Below the pieces are notes generated by a model that made no database searches, was not told the DNA's origin, and saw nothing but the letters and a program-made list of their open reading frames with translations. DNA of 64,000 nt from Arcicella rigui (GTDB lineage Bacteria; Bacteroidota; Bacteroidia; Cytophagales; Spirosomataceae). The stretch covers positions 1-64,000 of the forward strand of contig NZ_JAYFUM010000014.1 of assembly GCF_034929435.1 (NCBI RefSeq), written 5' to 3'. The translations under genes were made by a program, and so were the position numbers. Shown here in pieces: positions 1 to 8,483 of the stretch (position 1 is its first letter; every line of letters begins with the position of its first letter).

Positions 1-15
1 GTGTCATAGAACAGG

Positions 16-47
16 AAATCGGTACCGAAGTACTTCGATACCGATTT
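16..47. repeat. 32-bp palindrome near the window start
   Basis: Both halves read as reverse complements apart from one mismatched pair, centred between bases 31 and 32 around CGAAGTACTTCG. It lies downstream of the minus-strand outer-membrane protein gene and next to a tandem 71-bp repeat. It could form a hairpin, but no T-run follows, so a terminator role is uncertain. Confidence 0.6.
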
Positions 48-186
48 ACAGATTAAGAATAGCCATTTACAATATCCTATGGATAAGCTTTGCCCAAAAT
101 TCGGGATGACTCATGTTTACAGATTAAGAATAGCCATTTACAATATCCTATGGATAAGCTTTGCCCAAAATTCGGGATGACTCATG
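45..186. repeat. Tandem duplication, two 71-bp units
   Basis: Bases 45-115 and 116-186 are two adjacent copies of the same 71-bp unit. Each ends in an AAAATTCGGGATGACTCATG core. The same core reappears at 63790-63812, so part of the unit is a dispersed intergenic element of this genome. It is noncoding and lies 3' of the gene at 207-2648. Confidence 0.85.
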
Positions 187-206
187 TTTATGTTTATTTA
201 CTTTCT

Positions 207-2648
207 TTAGTTATTAAAATCTACGTCTGGTCGATTTACTCTTATGTCTTTTTTCTTCGCAGCAGTGCTGTTTCCGATGGGTAATTGTAAGGTTAATTTA
301 TAGAATCGAACTTCTCTTCGGTTCATAGATTCTTGGAAAGAGCTTGGTTGGTCATATACCGTAATGGGTTTTCGGGAGTTGAAAACATCATTAATCGTAA
401 ATAAAACACTTGCCTTATTATTCATAAAACTTTTTCTGATAGCAAAATCCATCGCTTTGATTGACGAACGATAACCTTGTAATTGTGGTGCTTTGCTATC
501 ATAATTCATGTTCAATTGTGCCGAAATACTACTTGTTACTTTGTAGCTAATGTTCAATTTGCTATTGTAACGCCACATGGCTTTTTCATAATCTGCTGAT
601 TTCAATACCATATTGAATACATTCAAATTGGCTAAAAAATTAAGTTTTTTACCGATTGAAAAAGTTAAGGTATTATCAAAACCCGATTGAATATCTGCTT
701 GAGCATTGATAAATGTAGTGATATAAACCGAAGGGTCGGTAGTAGAAGCCTGTACAATTGGCTTAATCGTATTGTCTTCGTAGATATAGTAAATGCTTGA
801 CAACCAGTTTACTTTCCCAAAAGCAGTATTATAATTCAGTTCAGCTGTATTGACAAATTCTGGCTGAATTTTCGGATTTCCAATCGTGATATTTTGTTTA
901 TCATTTGCCTGAATTCCTACAAATAATTGTCTAAAATTAGGTCTGCCTACTTTTCTACTAAAGTTCAAACCAATTTCTGATTCGGCATTGATTTTTTTAC
1001 TGATAGACATCGACGGAAACAACGCTTTAATCAAATTATCGCCATTACTTGCAGGAAATTTATAACCGAAATTTGAATTTGGGTCAAGATTTGAAACACC
1101 CGTTAAACTCGATTGTTCAAATCGTAAGCCAGCCGAAAAACTAATATTCTTTTTCCATTTGGTAGAATACATTCCGTAAATGGCGTTGATGGTTTCGGTA
1201 ATATTGGCATCTTGTGAATAATCTTTTTGTAAAATAAAGCTGTTACTTACTTCATCCAACTTTGAAAAAAGATATTTCTGGTCACGGATATAAGTATAGC
1301 TTCGTAGCCCTAACTCAATTTTTGTAGAATCGTTGAGCGGTTTCACATAATCCAATTGTCCTAAAATTTGATTACCAACAGTATTTCCTGCAATTACATC
1401 AGTTTCTGGAAAACCTGTTTGATTCTTACCATCGGCAGTCATGGAAGTAGTAAACCAATCAGCGGCATTTGATAAATTATTTCTGGTAAATGAACTGATA
1501 AAACTTAAAGATTTTCCTTTTTGTGCAAAAGTATGTTTCCAGTCAAATTCAAGTCCAATATTATTAAAAGTATTATGGGGTTGCGTATTTCTTCCGCCAT
1601 AACTTAGCAATTGCTCATTGGCATCTAAATTTTGAAACTGTTGATTCGTCTGCGAATTATACTCGCCTTTTACATAAGTACCTGCCAGCGAAAGAGTATT
1701 GGCTTTATCAAGATTATAATCAGCCACCAAACGAATATTATGAAAAAGGTTGTTTAATGAAACATTAGTGTTTTGATTATAATAACTTGTCACCGAGCCG
1801 TCTGTGGCAAAATTAGTTCTGTAAGCATAGCTATTCAAAGGGTTTTGTGTAGCATTGAAATTGTATAAAGCCGACATATTCCATTTGCCTTGATTCAGGT
1901 TTAAATTCACCATGCCATCGTAGCGTGAATTATTCCCAAACCCAACACTTACAGTACCATTATAGCCAGCTTGACGATTTTTTTTCAAAATTAAATTCAC
2001 AATTCCTCCTGAAGCCGCCGCTTCATACTTTGCCGAAGGGTTTGAAATTACTTCTACCGACTCAATTTGTCCAGCAGGAATTTGAGCTAAACTCAATTGT
2101 GTTGGCTTTCCATTGATATAAATGGTAGCCCCCATATTTCTAAGATTCGCCGTTCCGTCAGGATTAATCGTTAAAGAAGGTAAATTTCTAAGTAAATTTT
2201 CAGCAGTACCACCAACCGTCGTTAGGTTTCGTTCTACACTAAAAACCCTTTTGTCCATTCCCATCGAAGCACTATTTTTAGTCGCCGTCACGGTTACTTC
2301 CTTCAGCATTTTTGGTTCTGGTTGTAAAGAAATGATTCCCAAAGAAGTTTCTTCAGCACCGAGTTGAAGTACTTTTTCAAAATTCTGATAGCCAATAAAT
2401 GAGATTTTTATTTTAAGATTTTCGGCAGGAAGGTTTTGAATAGAAAATTCACCAGCTTCGTTGGTATTCACACCTTTTAGTAAAATGTCTTCGCCATTAG
2501 CTTGGGTTTTTAATACAATAACAGAAGCAAAAGGCAAAGCTTGCTGATTTGAGCCATTGATGAGTTTTCCTGAAATATTATGTTTGTTCTGAGCAAAAGC
2601 GAAAACTGTACTCATCACAAGTAAGGCTGTGATTACTAATTTGTTCAT
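207..2648 (-). CDS. Outer-membrane beta-barrel protein, TonB-dependent-receptor-like
   Basis: An 813-aa outer-membrane protein. It begins with a Sec signal peptide (about residues 1-20, ending AFAQ). A carboxypeptidase-regulatory-like domain follows (about 22-105, with the ISGKLING start and a GEFSIQNLP motif), then a plug-like segment (about 115-220: VEVISNPSAKYEA, GGIVNLILKK) and a large C-terminal barrel. The plug resembles that of TonB receptors, and the barrel resembles the 'outer membrane beta-barrel family' (OMP_b-brl_3 type) common in Bacteroidota. No SusD or TonB partner gene lies next to it, so the transported ligand cannot be inferred. The ATG at 2648 immediately precedes the signal peptide. 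Confidence 0.85.
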   Translation of the reverse strand: MNKLVITALLVMSTVFAFAQNKHNISGKLINGSNQQALPFASVIVLKTQANGEDILLKGVNTNEAGEFSIQNLPAENLKIKISFIGYQNFEKVLQLGAEETSLGIISLQPEPKMLKEVTVTATKNSASMGMDKRVFSVERNLTTVGGTAENLLRNLPSLTINPDGTANLRNMGATIYINGKPTQLSLAQIPAGQIESVEVISNPSAKYEAAASGGIVNLILKKNRQAGYNGTVSVGFGNNSRYDGMVNLNLNQGKWNMSALYNFNATQNPLNSYAYRTNFATDGSVTSYYNQNTNVSLNNLFHNIRLVADYNLDKANTLSLAGTYVKGEYNSQTNQQFQNLDANEQLLSYGGRNTQPHNTFNNIGLEFDWKHTFAQKGKSLSFISSFTRNNLSNAADWFTTSMTADGKNQTGFPETDVIAGNTVGNQILGQLDYVKPLNDSTKIELGLRSYTYIRDQKYLFSKLDEVSNSFILQKDYSQDANITETINAIYGMYSTKWKKNISFSAGLRFEQSSLTGVSNLDPNSNFGYKFPASNGDNLIKALFPSMSISKKINAESEIGLNFSRKVGRPNFRQLFVGIQANDKQNITIGNPKIQPEFVNTAELNYNTAFGKVNWLSSIYYIYEDNTIKPIVQASTTDPSVYITTFINAQADIQSGFDNTLTFSIGKKLNFLANLNVFNMVLKSADYEKAMWRYNSKLNISYKVTSSISAQLNMNYDSKAPQLQGYRSSIKAMDFAIRKSFMNNKASVLFTINDVFNSRKPITVYDQPSSFQESMNRREVRFYKLTLQLPIGNSTAAKKKDIRVNRPDVDFNN

Positions 2649-2847
2649 ATTTTGTGATATAAATGCTGATGTTTGAGAACAAAACTAATCAAGAATTCTG
2701 TAAGGAATTTGAAGTTGTGTTGAAATGAACTTTAGCAGCGACATAAAACAAAAGCTTATAGACGAGATAGAACCTGACTAAGTATAATTTCATTAGCAGT
2801 CATCGGCAAAAAATGTTTATTTTTGTTTTAAAAGAAACATCAAAATT

Positions 2848-3720
2848 ATGAAGGCGAAGTATGTAAACCCATTTACAGATTTTGGATTTAAGAAAATCTT
2901 TGGAGAAGAAGCCAGCAAGCCTCTTTTGATTGATTTTTTGAATGCCCTTTTGCCTCAAGTCTATAAAATAATTGACTTAACATTCAAAAACACAGAACAG
3001 CTTGGGCAGACAGAAGATGACCGAAAAGCGATTAATGATATTTACTGTGAAAATGAAAGAGGCGAAAAATTTATTGTAGAATTGCAGAAAGCCAAACAAA
3101 ATTACTTTAGAGAAAGAACCATTTACTATTCTACTTTTCCTATCGGAGAACAAGCAGAAAGAGGCGAGTGGAATTATCAGTTAAAGGCTGTTTATTGTAT
3201 TGGTATCTTGGACTTTAAATTTGATGATTATAAAAATGATGCAGAAAAGCATGAAGTAGTTCATACCATAAAGCTCAAGAATCAAAACGGTAAAGTTTTC
3301 TATGATAAGCTTACTTATATTTATCTTGAAATGCCCAATTTCAAAAAAACAGAATCAGCTTTAGAAAACCGATTAGACCAGTGGTTGTACTTTATTAAGC
3401 ATTTAGAAGATTTTCAGCATATCCCTGCCATTTTTAATGATGAGGTCTTTTCTAAAGCTTTTGAAAAAGCTGAATTAGCCAAACTTGGACAAGCAGAATT
3501 AGATACTTATGAACATAGTTTGAAAATATACAGAGATTTAAAAGGCGTTATTGACACGGCATTCGACGAAGGAAAGATTGAAGGGAAAAAGGAAGGAAAA
3601 GTAGAAGGAAAGAAAGAAGGAATTTTAGAAATAGCACTGAAGATGAAAAGTAAAGGACTTTCTTCAAAAGATATTTCCGAATTAACAGGACTGGACGAAA
3701 GTGAAATTGAGAAACTTTGA
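2848..3720 (+). CDS. Rpn-family PD-(D/E)XK nuclease / putative transposase
   Basis: A 290-aa protein starting with the hallmark MKAKYVNPFTDFGFKKIFG. Proteins of the Rpn/PDDEXK_2 family are recombination-promoting nucleases, often annotated as transposases. The nuclease core covers about residues 1-130; the acidic and lysine positions (D in the NDIYC stretch, E and K in FIVELQKAK) fit a PD-(D/E)XK site. The C-terminal tail has imperfect EGKKEG repeats (about 243-260) and a short helical segment (SKDISELTGLDESEIEKL) typical of the family. No inverted repeats flank it, so it looks like a single-copy gene and not an insertion sequence. The start is the first ATG, 23 bp after a TATTTTTG hexamer-like -7 element. 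Confidence 0.85.
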   Translation: MKAKYVNPFTDFGFKKIFGEEASKPLLIDFLNALLPQVYKIIDLTFKNTEQLGQTEDDRKAINDIYCENERGEKFIVELQKAKQNYFRERTIYYSTFPIGEQAERGEWNYQLKAVYCIGILDFKFDDYKNDAEKHEVVHTIKLKNQNGKVFYDKLTYIYLEMPNFKKTESALENRLDQWLYFIKHLEDFQHIPAIFNDEVFSKAFEKAELAKLGQAELDTYEHSLKIYRDLKGVIDTAFDEGKIEGKKEGKVEGKKEGILEIALKMKSKGLSSKDISELTGLDESEIEKL

Positions 3721-3844
3721 GCAGATCGTAAATTTGAAAGTATGGTAAGAATCAGATTTGTTCTAAGATAAAAAATTCTCTATCTGGTTAATACAAGTCA
3801 AAAATCTTATAGGATTCATGCTATTTTACCAAAAAAAATCCAAC

Positions 3845-4294
3845 ATGAACCTAAAGACTTGTTTAACTTTGAGCGTAGCTTTTGCTACTTTATGGGCTTG
3901 TAAACCTAAAGAAAAAGAAAACCCACTGCTTGGTACTTGGCAATTAGTGGCGGCAGAAACGATTGAAAAGGATACTTCATATTCTACTTTTAATCCCAAA
4001 ATAGAAATGATTAAGATTATCAATCCCACCCATTTTGCTTTTATGAATCATTTAGTGAATCCTCCTAAAGATTCATCTAATGCTTTTTCAGCAGGTGGCG
4101 GAGTATATACTTTGGTGGACAGCGTTTACACTGAACACTTAGACTATTTTGTTGACAAAAACTGGGAACATAATACGTTTACTTTTAACGTAAAAATCCA
4201 AAATGATACTTTAATCCAAAAGGGCGTTGAGAAGATTGAAAAACTCGGAATCGACCACGTGATTATTGAGAAGTATGTGCGGGTGAAGAAATAA
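3845..4294 (+). CDS. Small lipoprotein, lipocalin-like
   Basis: A protein of about 149 aa that starts at the internal ATG 3845, because a lipoprotein signal (MNLKTCLTLSVAFATLWAC) begins there; the frame stays open nine codons further upstream. After the lipidated Cys it reads NPLLGTWQLVAAE, a pattern typical of lipocalin-like or DUF4488-type secreted Bacteroidota proteins, followed by beta-rich sequence. The function is unknown and it probably sits in the outer membrane. Its 3' end runs into a strong hairpin shared with the convergent gene at 4333-6024. Confidence 0.7.
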   Translation: MNLKTCLTLSVAFATLWACKPKEKENPLLGTWQLVAAETIEKDTSYSTFNPKIEMIKIINPTHFAFMNHLVNPPKDSSNAFSAGGGVYTLVDSVYTEHLDYFVDKNWEHNTFTFNVKIQNDTLIQKGVEKIEKLGIDHVIIEKYVRVKK

Positions 4295-4301
4295 AAAAAG
4301 T

Positions 4302-4338
4302 AAGTAAGGTTGTTGCTAAATAAGAAACAACCTTACTT
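4302..4338. terminator. Bidirectional hairpin terminator between convergent genes
   Basis: Perfect 13-bp stem (4302-4314 with 4326-4338) flanked by A- and T-runs on both sides. It overlaps the last codons of the minus-strand gene at 4333-6024 and follows the plus-strand lipoprotein, so it can end transcription from both sides. Confidence 0.8.
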
Positions 4339-6024
4339 TTTTGAATCTAACTCTTGAATTCTCCAAATTGATTTAGCATCTTTTGCAAGGTCTCTTTGTC
4401 TTGCTGAAATTTTCTCTTCACTCCATGATTCATAATTTTCAGACAGTGAATTCGTAATTCTGCTATTACTCTTGTTGAAGAAATTGACTTTATCAGAATA
4501 CCTCAATACATCAGCACCTTTGTTCAACTTCTTTTCCAATAATGTTAAATTCCCAATCCTATATACAGAACGATTTATAGATTCTTGACTCATTCCCCAA
4601 GACTCATCTGCACTTTCGGGTAAAATATGTTCAATCGTATATAAATCGCTTTCAGGGCTTATTTCGTTTTGATATTTATAAGCTTCAATTTTAGATAAAA
4701 TATATTTTATAATTTTATGATTACGACTTGTATTTTTAAACTCTTTAGTAGAGAAGTCATTTTCAAAGTTTATATCTGAAATGTAAATTGGTTGAAAATC
4801 CTGCACTGAAAATTGTTTATTAGCATTTATCTTTAGTGCAATTGAGTTATAAACTTCCTCTTGAGCATTTGGATTGAGTCCCCCAATTATATTGTAGCGG
4901 AATGAAATAATTGAGCAAGTTCTTACTAATTTTTTAAAAGCACTCGTATCAAGATTTTTATAGCCAGCCATCAACAATGAATTTGTTTGTCTAATCTGAA
5001 ATAGCTTTAATTCTCTCAAAGATTCTCTGATTTCAATATTTGTATTCCAAGTCACATCATCTGGATTCTGAATTGCAATATAAATATCAGCAGTGTCACG
5101 TAGGTTTCTAACCAAAGCAAATACTTTCTCTTTAGTTGAAATATTTGTTTTTATTGATTTAAAAAGATTCTTCTTTCCTACAGTTTTATTTTCACTATTC
5201 CAATAGTATCTAAGGTAGTCTTCAAACTTTTGTTCGCCTAATTTCCCTACAATGCTATTCCAAATATTTTCTAATTCTTCTATTTCAGAAATATGGGGAT
5301 TTGTTTCATCTACAACCGAAAAAAGGTAGTTTTTTAATAAATCAGAGGAGGAGAGTTGTACACCTCTTGCATTTAACGTTTCAAATACTTTAAACGCATT
5401 TATTTGGTCAGTTACCTCAATAACAGTGAAGAATAACTTATCCACAATGTTGTCTATGAATGCAGCTAACTCTTCTCCAGTTTTAAAGTCCTTTTTAATT
5501 TTATCATAATACCACATTAAACATTCCCTCATGTGTTTTTCAGAGGAATTAGTATTTCTGAGGGGCAAATCCCTTAAAAGAACTAAATGTTGCTTATAAT
5601 AATCTTCACTGTTTCTATTTAATTTAAGTTTGTTATTTGAAATAAGTGTTACTGGATCAACATAACCAATGTAACTATTTTGAAGATTTTCTTTACGTCT
5701 ATGATTTTTCTCTGCATCAACTCCACTTTCAACTAAGTCTTTCAAACATTTTAAAGTTGCTAATATCAAGATACTCAATGTTGTCAATCGCTGTTGCCCA
5801 TCTATAATGAGAAAGTTTTTATTATTTGAAGTCTGAAGTACGAGATAACCCATGTAGTGTTCAGTTTCTTCATTGGTTAGAAGGGATTTTATGTCTTGCC
5901 ATAAATCGTCCCATTGTTCCGCCTCCCAAGTATAATCTCTCTGAAATTTTGGAATTTCATATCTCAAACCATTGCCCATTAATTGGCGGTAAGTTTTACT
6001 CGATGTGTCTTGAATTCCTTTCAT
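4333..6024 (-). CDS. DUF262/DUF1524 protein, GmrSD-like type IV restriction candidate
   Basis: A 563-aa protein. Its N-terminal DUF262 domain (ParB-like) shows YEIPKFQRDYTW (about residues 22-33) and the nucleotide-binding DGQQR motif (75-79). Its C-terminal DUF1524 region carries an HNH-type nuclease signature (TIEHILPES, then RIGNLTLLEKKLN). A fusion of the two halves matches GmrSD-like enzymes, which cut DNA with modified bases in an NTP-dependent way; BrxU is a characterised relative. The length fits the fused form. It stands alone outside the tRNA-linked island, between a lipoprotein and an acetyltransferase gene. A role in phage defence is inferred from the family; the actual substrate is unknown. 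Confidence 0.85.
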   Translation of the reverse strand: MKGIQDTSSKTYRQLMGNGLRYEIPKFQRDYTWEAEQWDDLWQDIKSLLTNEETEHYMGYLVLQTSNNKNFLIIDGQQRLTTLSILILATLKCLKDLVESGVDAEKNHRRKENLQNSYIGYVDPVTLISNNKLKLNRNSEDYYKQHLVLLRDLPLRNTNSSEKHMRECLMWYYDKIKKDFKTGEELAAFIDNIVDKLFFTVIEVTDQINAFKVFETLNARGVQLSSSDLLKNYLFSVVDETNPHISEIEELENIWNSIVGKLGEQKFEDYLRYYWNSENKTVGKKNLFKSIKTNISTKEKVFALVRNLRDTADIYIAIQNPDDVTWNTNIEIRESLRELKLFQIRQTNSLLMAGYKNLDTSAFKKLVRTCSIISFRYNIIGGLNPNAQEEVYNSIALKINANKQFSVQDFQPIYISDINFENDFSTKEFKNTSRNHKIIKYILSKIEAYKYQNEISPESDLYTIEHILPESADESWGMSQESINRSVYRIGNLTLLEKKLNKGADVLRYSDKVNFFNKSNSRITNSLSENYESWSEEKISARQRDLAKDAKSIWRIQELDSKK

Positions 6025-6152
6025 GATTATTAATCTTTAATACTTTACCCTCTTTTGCTTGTAATCTTTAAAATAGCAATTTATAATGGTAATTTCGCTA
6101 AAATCCGCTACTGAGCGAGAAATTGATAAGAAAAGTTTACGATAAATTGTAT

Positions 6153-6716
6153 TTACTTTCGGAAATCCCAAAGTACAACTTCCCAAAGTTCCGGATGCGT
6201 TGTATCGAAATATTCGTGGATGATTTCAAAACCTACTCTTTTATGTGCTGCCAAAGAACGAGTATTCCTTTTGGCAATTTCGGTAATACAAAGGTCAAAT
6301 TTATCCGATAATTCAGTTTTGTGTTTGGCGTAAAGTCCATCAAAAATACCTTGTCCACGATAGCCTTCTGCTACGCAAATTTGTCCCATCGCATAATAGC
6401 GATAATCCTTCACTAATTTTCCTTCATACTCCAATTCATCCAACATGGTAAACATCGCCGTCAGTACAGGAATATCATATCTAAAACTCTCTGCCATTAC
6501 TAAAGCATAGCCAACTACTTTATCTCCATCTTTGGCAATAATTTGTGGATAAGCCGCATTCATGCGAGAGAGTAAATCAAAATTATGAACCACCGTAACG
6601 AAGCCTTGGTCGTTGGCTACTTCTTCTGAAATATTTCTGGGTAAGTTTTTTTGTTGTAATGCTAATAATTGCCAGATTTCGTCGTCTGTACTAACCGTTG
6701 TGAAAATTACGCTCAT
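6153..6716 (-). CDS. GNAT-family N-acetyltransferase
   Basis: A 187-aa GCN5-related acetyltransferase. The acetyl-CoA binding motif appears as QICVAEGYRGQGIFDGLYA (V-x-x-x-x-R-x-x-G-x-G), preceded by the beta-strand VGYALVMAES. The C-terminus (NTRSLAAHKRVGFEIIHEYF) is the usual strand after motif A. The acceptor substrate cannot be predicted. The gene sits 12 bp after the 6729-7298 gene in the same direction, so the two are probably co-transcribed. Confidence 0.85.
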   Translation of the reverse strand: MSVIFTTVSTDDEIWQLLALQQKNLPRNISEEVANDQGFVTVVHNFDLLSRMNAAYPQIIAKDGDKVVGYALVMAESFRYDIPVLTAMFTMLDELEYEGKLVKDYRYYAMGQICVAEGYRGQGIFDGLYAKHKTELSDKFDLCITEIAKRNTRSLAAHKRVGFEIIHEYFDTTHPELWEVVLWDFRK

Positions 6717-6728
6717 TGTAAGGAATAT

Positions 6729-7298
6729 TTAATTTAATCGTCTTGTCATTAATGCTTTTATTACTTCATAAAATTGTCGTGGAGCTAAAACTCGCCAATT
6801 GACAACGTCTAAAGTTCCACCGAAATTTAAGTAATAATCTAACCTAAATTTTGTCCATTCTTGTTGGACAAAATCTCTAAAATTACAGGCTGCTATCCAA
6901 CCGTCTTCTACTTCTTCAAACCATTCTGCATAATAATCGTCTTCATAGCTTCCATGAAAATTCAGTACATTTTCGCCTACCAGAATAAACTGGTTGATTC
7001 CTTGATTCACGAGATGGTCGATAACATTTCGCTTAAACCACATAATATCGTTGTGCAAAGTATCATTCCATTCGCCAAACATTTCAATAATCACAAATCG
7101 TTGTTCGTAATCACAAAAAAGGATTTTACAGTATAAAGTCTCGGATTCAAATTCATCCCAAAATGGATGAATAAAGTATCCATAAATATCATGTTCGTAA
7201 TAAGAAGTATTATAGAGACGCTCATAAAAGGGCGAACGTGGGTCTTTTGAAGCCACATACAAATTCTCCCAATTATAAAATGGTTCTATGTCTTGCAT
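6729..7298 (-). CDS. Conserved hypothetical protein rich in aromatic and acidic residues
   Basis: A 189-aa soluble protein with no signal peptide or membrane helix and an unusually high content of Tyr, Trp, Phe, Asp and Glu. I do not recognise a family. It lies directly upstream of the GNAT gene (12-bp spacing), suggesting one operon. It is preceded by about 150 bp of short-word repeat DNA. An alternative reading as an immunity-type or acidic binding protein is only a compositional impression. Confidence 0.6.
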   Translation of the reverse strand: MQDIEPFYNWENLYVASKDPRSPFYERLYNTSYYEHDIYGYFIHPFWDEFESETLYCKILFCDYEQRFVIIEMFGEWNDTLHNDIMWFKRNVIDHLVNQGINQFILVGENVLNFHGSYEDDYYAEWFEEVEDGWIAACNFRDFVQQEWTKFRLDYYLNFGGTLDVVNWRVLAPRQFYEVIKALMTRRLN

Positions 7299-7455
7299 AT
7301 TTAATTGTGATTGAGTGAATGGTGATTTAGTGATTATTTTTTTAATTGTGAGTTAGTGATTGTGTTTAAAATTGTGAATGAGTGAGTTGTGATTTAGTGA
7401 TTGTTTTTTTTAATTGAAATCTGAAAGCCGACATCTGAAATCCGAAACCCGAAAT
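7299..7455. repeat. Short-word intergenic repeats (TGATTTAGTGATT-like, then CCGAAATCTGA-like)
   Basis: Bases 7299-7400 repeat variants of GTGATTGAGTGA / TGATTTAGTGATT several times. Bases 7418-7458 repeat variants of GAAATCTGAAAGCCGACATC. The same second word recurs at 8400-8437 and about 56208-56236. No coding potential is visible. Confidence 0.6.
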
Positions 7456-8334
7456 CTAATAGCTTTTCGTCATATCATCAGGAATCACAAAAATGAAATC
7501 CGCTGAGTTTTTTACTTTTTCGCTTGGGTTTTCAATGTCGCTGGCTTCGATGGTATTAATGGTCATAATTTTCAAAGCAGGATTTTTTCTTTTCAAATGC
7601 CAAACGATGCCTTCAAAATTATTGGAATGATAACTTCCATTATAATGCAAAAAACACTGTTCTTGTTGCCAATTCTTTAAAATAAAATTCGCCATCGTAG
7701 CATCTTTAATAATTTGTGCTTTGGTAATATTCTCTGCCGAAATACTTGTGCCACCACTTCCGTGCATGCCGCCCATTTTCATCATTTCTGCGTAAGCAGG
7801 CAAAGTTAAGTCAACTTCAATCGGTAGCGGAGCAATGTTCTTTTTGGCATCTTCTGATAATTGATTCAGTGCATCTAAACCTCCTTTTGATACCATACTC
7901 GCATAGCGACGAGGAATATTAGTTGCCACAAAATTCAATTTATTTTTCAAGGCAAAATCCAATAAAGGTTTATAATCTGTTTGATAATTTTGCCATACTT
8001 TTGCTTCGGTTTCAAATTGTTTGGCGGTAATAAAACCCTTTAAGTACTCGTTCAAAACGGTTTGATTATCGGCTTCAAACATCTCTGCACCCAATACCAA
8101 TTTTTCTTTTTTCTCTTTGTACAAGTCTTTCGTAACCTGTAATTCAAGCCAATGATTTAAAGAATTATCATGTAATTCACCAAAGAAAACAATGTCGGCT
8201 TCTGCCAATTCTTTGAGCATTTTTTGATAAGATGTCTCTTTTAAGCTTTTGTTGTACAACAAATAAGCAGGTTTGTCGGACGACAAAGCACAGGTAAAGA
8301 GCATCAAAATTATGGCAGATAAGTACGTTTTCAT
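7456..8334 (-). CDS. ChaN-family lipoprotein-like / iron-regulated protein
   Basis: A 292-aa secreted protein with a hydrophobic N-terminal signal (residues 1-18, possibly lipidated near Cys15). ChaN hallmarks of the haem-binding EreA/ChaN-like (Tiki-like) fold are VFFGELHDNSLNHWLEL, LVLGAEMFEADNQ and HYNGSYHSNNFEG. ChaN proteins bind haem on the cell surface or in the periplasm, and their exact reaction is not settled. The neighbours give no iron-uptake context. It is divergent from the oxidoreductase gene at 8484. Confidence 0.8.
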   Translation of the reverse strand: MKTYLSAIILMLFTCALSSDKPAYLLYNKSLKETSYQKMLKELAEADIVFFGELHDNSLNHWLELQVTKDLYKEKKEKLVLGAEMFEADNQTVLNEYLKGFITAKQFETEAKVWQNYQTDYKPLLDFALKNKLNFVATNIPRRYASMVSKGGLDALNQLSEDAKKNIAPLPIEVDLTLPAYAEMMKMGGMHGSGGTSISAENITKAQIIKDATMANFILKNWQQEQCFLHYNGSYHSNNFEGIVWHLKRKNPALKIMTINTIEASDIENPSEKVKNSADFIFVIPDDMTKSY

Positions 8335-8399
8335 AATGGTTTTTGTTGGATGAATGTAATAAGAAAATTAAGTCGATACCTTAAAATTAAGGAAATTCA

Positions 8400-8440
8400 T
8401 TGAAAATCCGACAGCCGAAATCCGACAGCCGAAAACTAAA
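8400..8440. repeat. Tandem CCGACAGCCGAAAT word repeat
   Basis: Two and a half copies of a CCGACAGCCGAAAT-like word lie in the divergent gap between the ChaN-like and oxidoreductase genes. The word resembles those at 7418-7458 and about 56208-56236, so it belongs to a dispersed intergenic family. Confidence 0.55.
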
Positions 8441-8483
8441 AAATATTGCATTTCAATAAAACCCTTTTATTTTTTAATAAACT

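Noticed and set aside
2848..3720. Insertion sequence
   Set aside because: The protein belongs to the Rpn family often called transposases, but no terminal inverted repeats or target duplication flank it.
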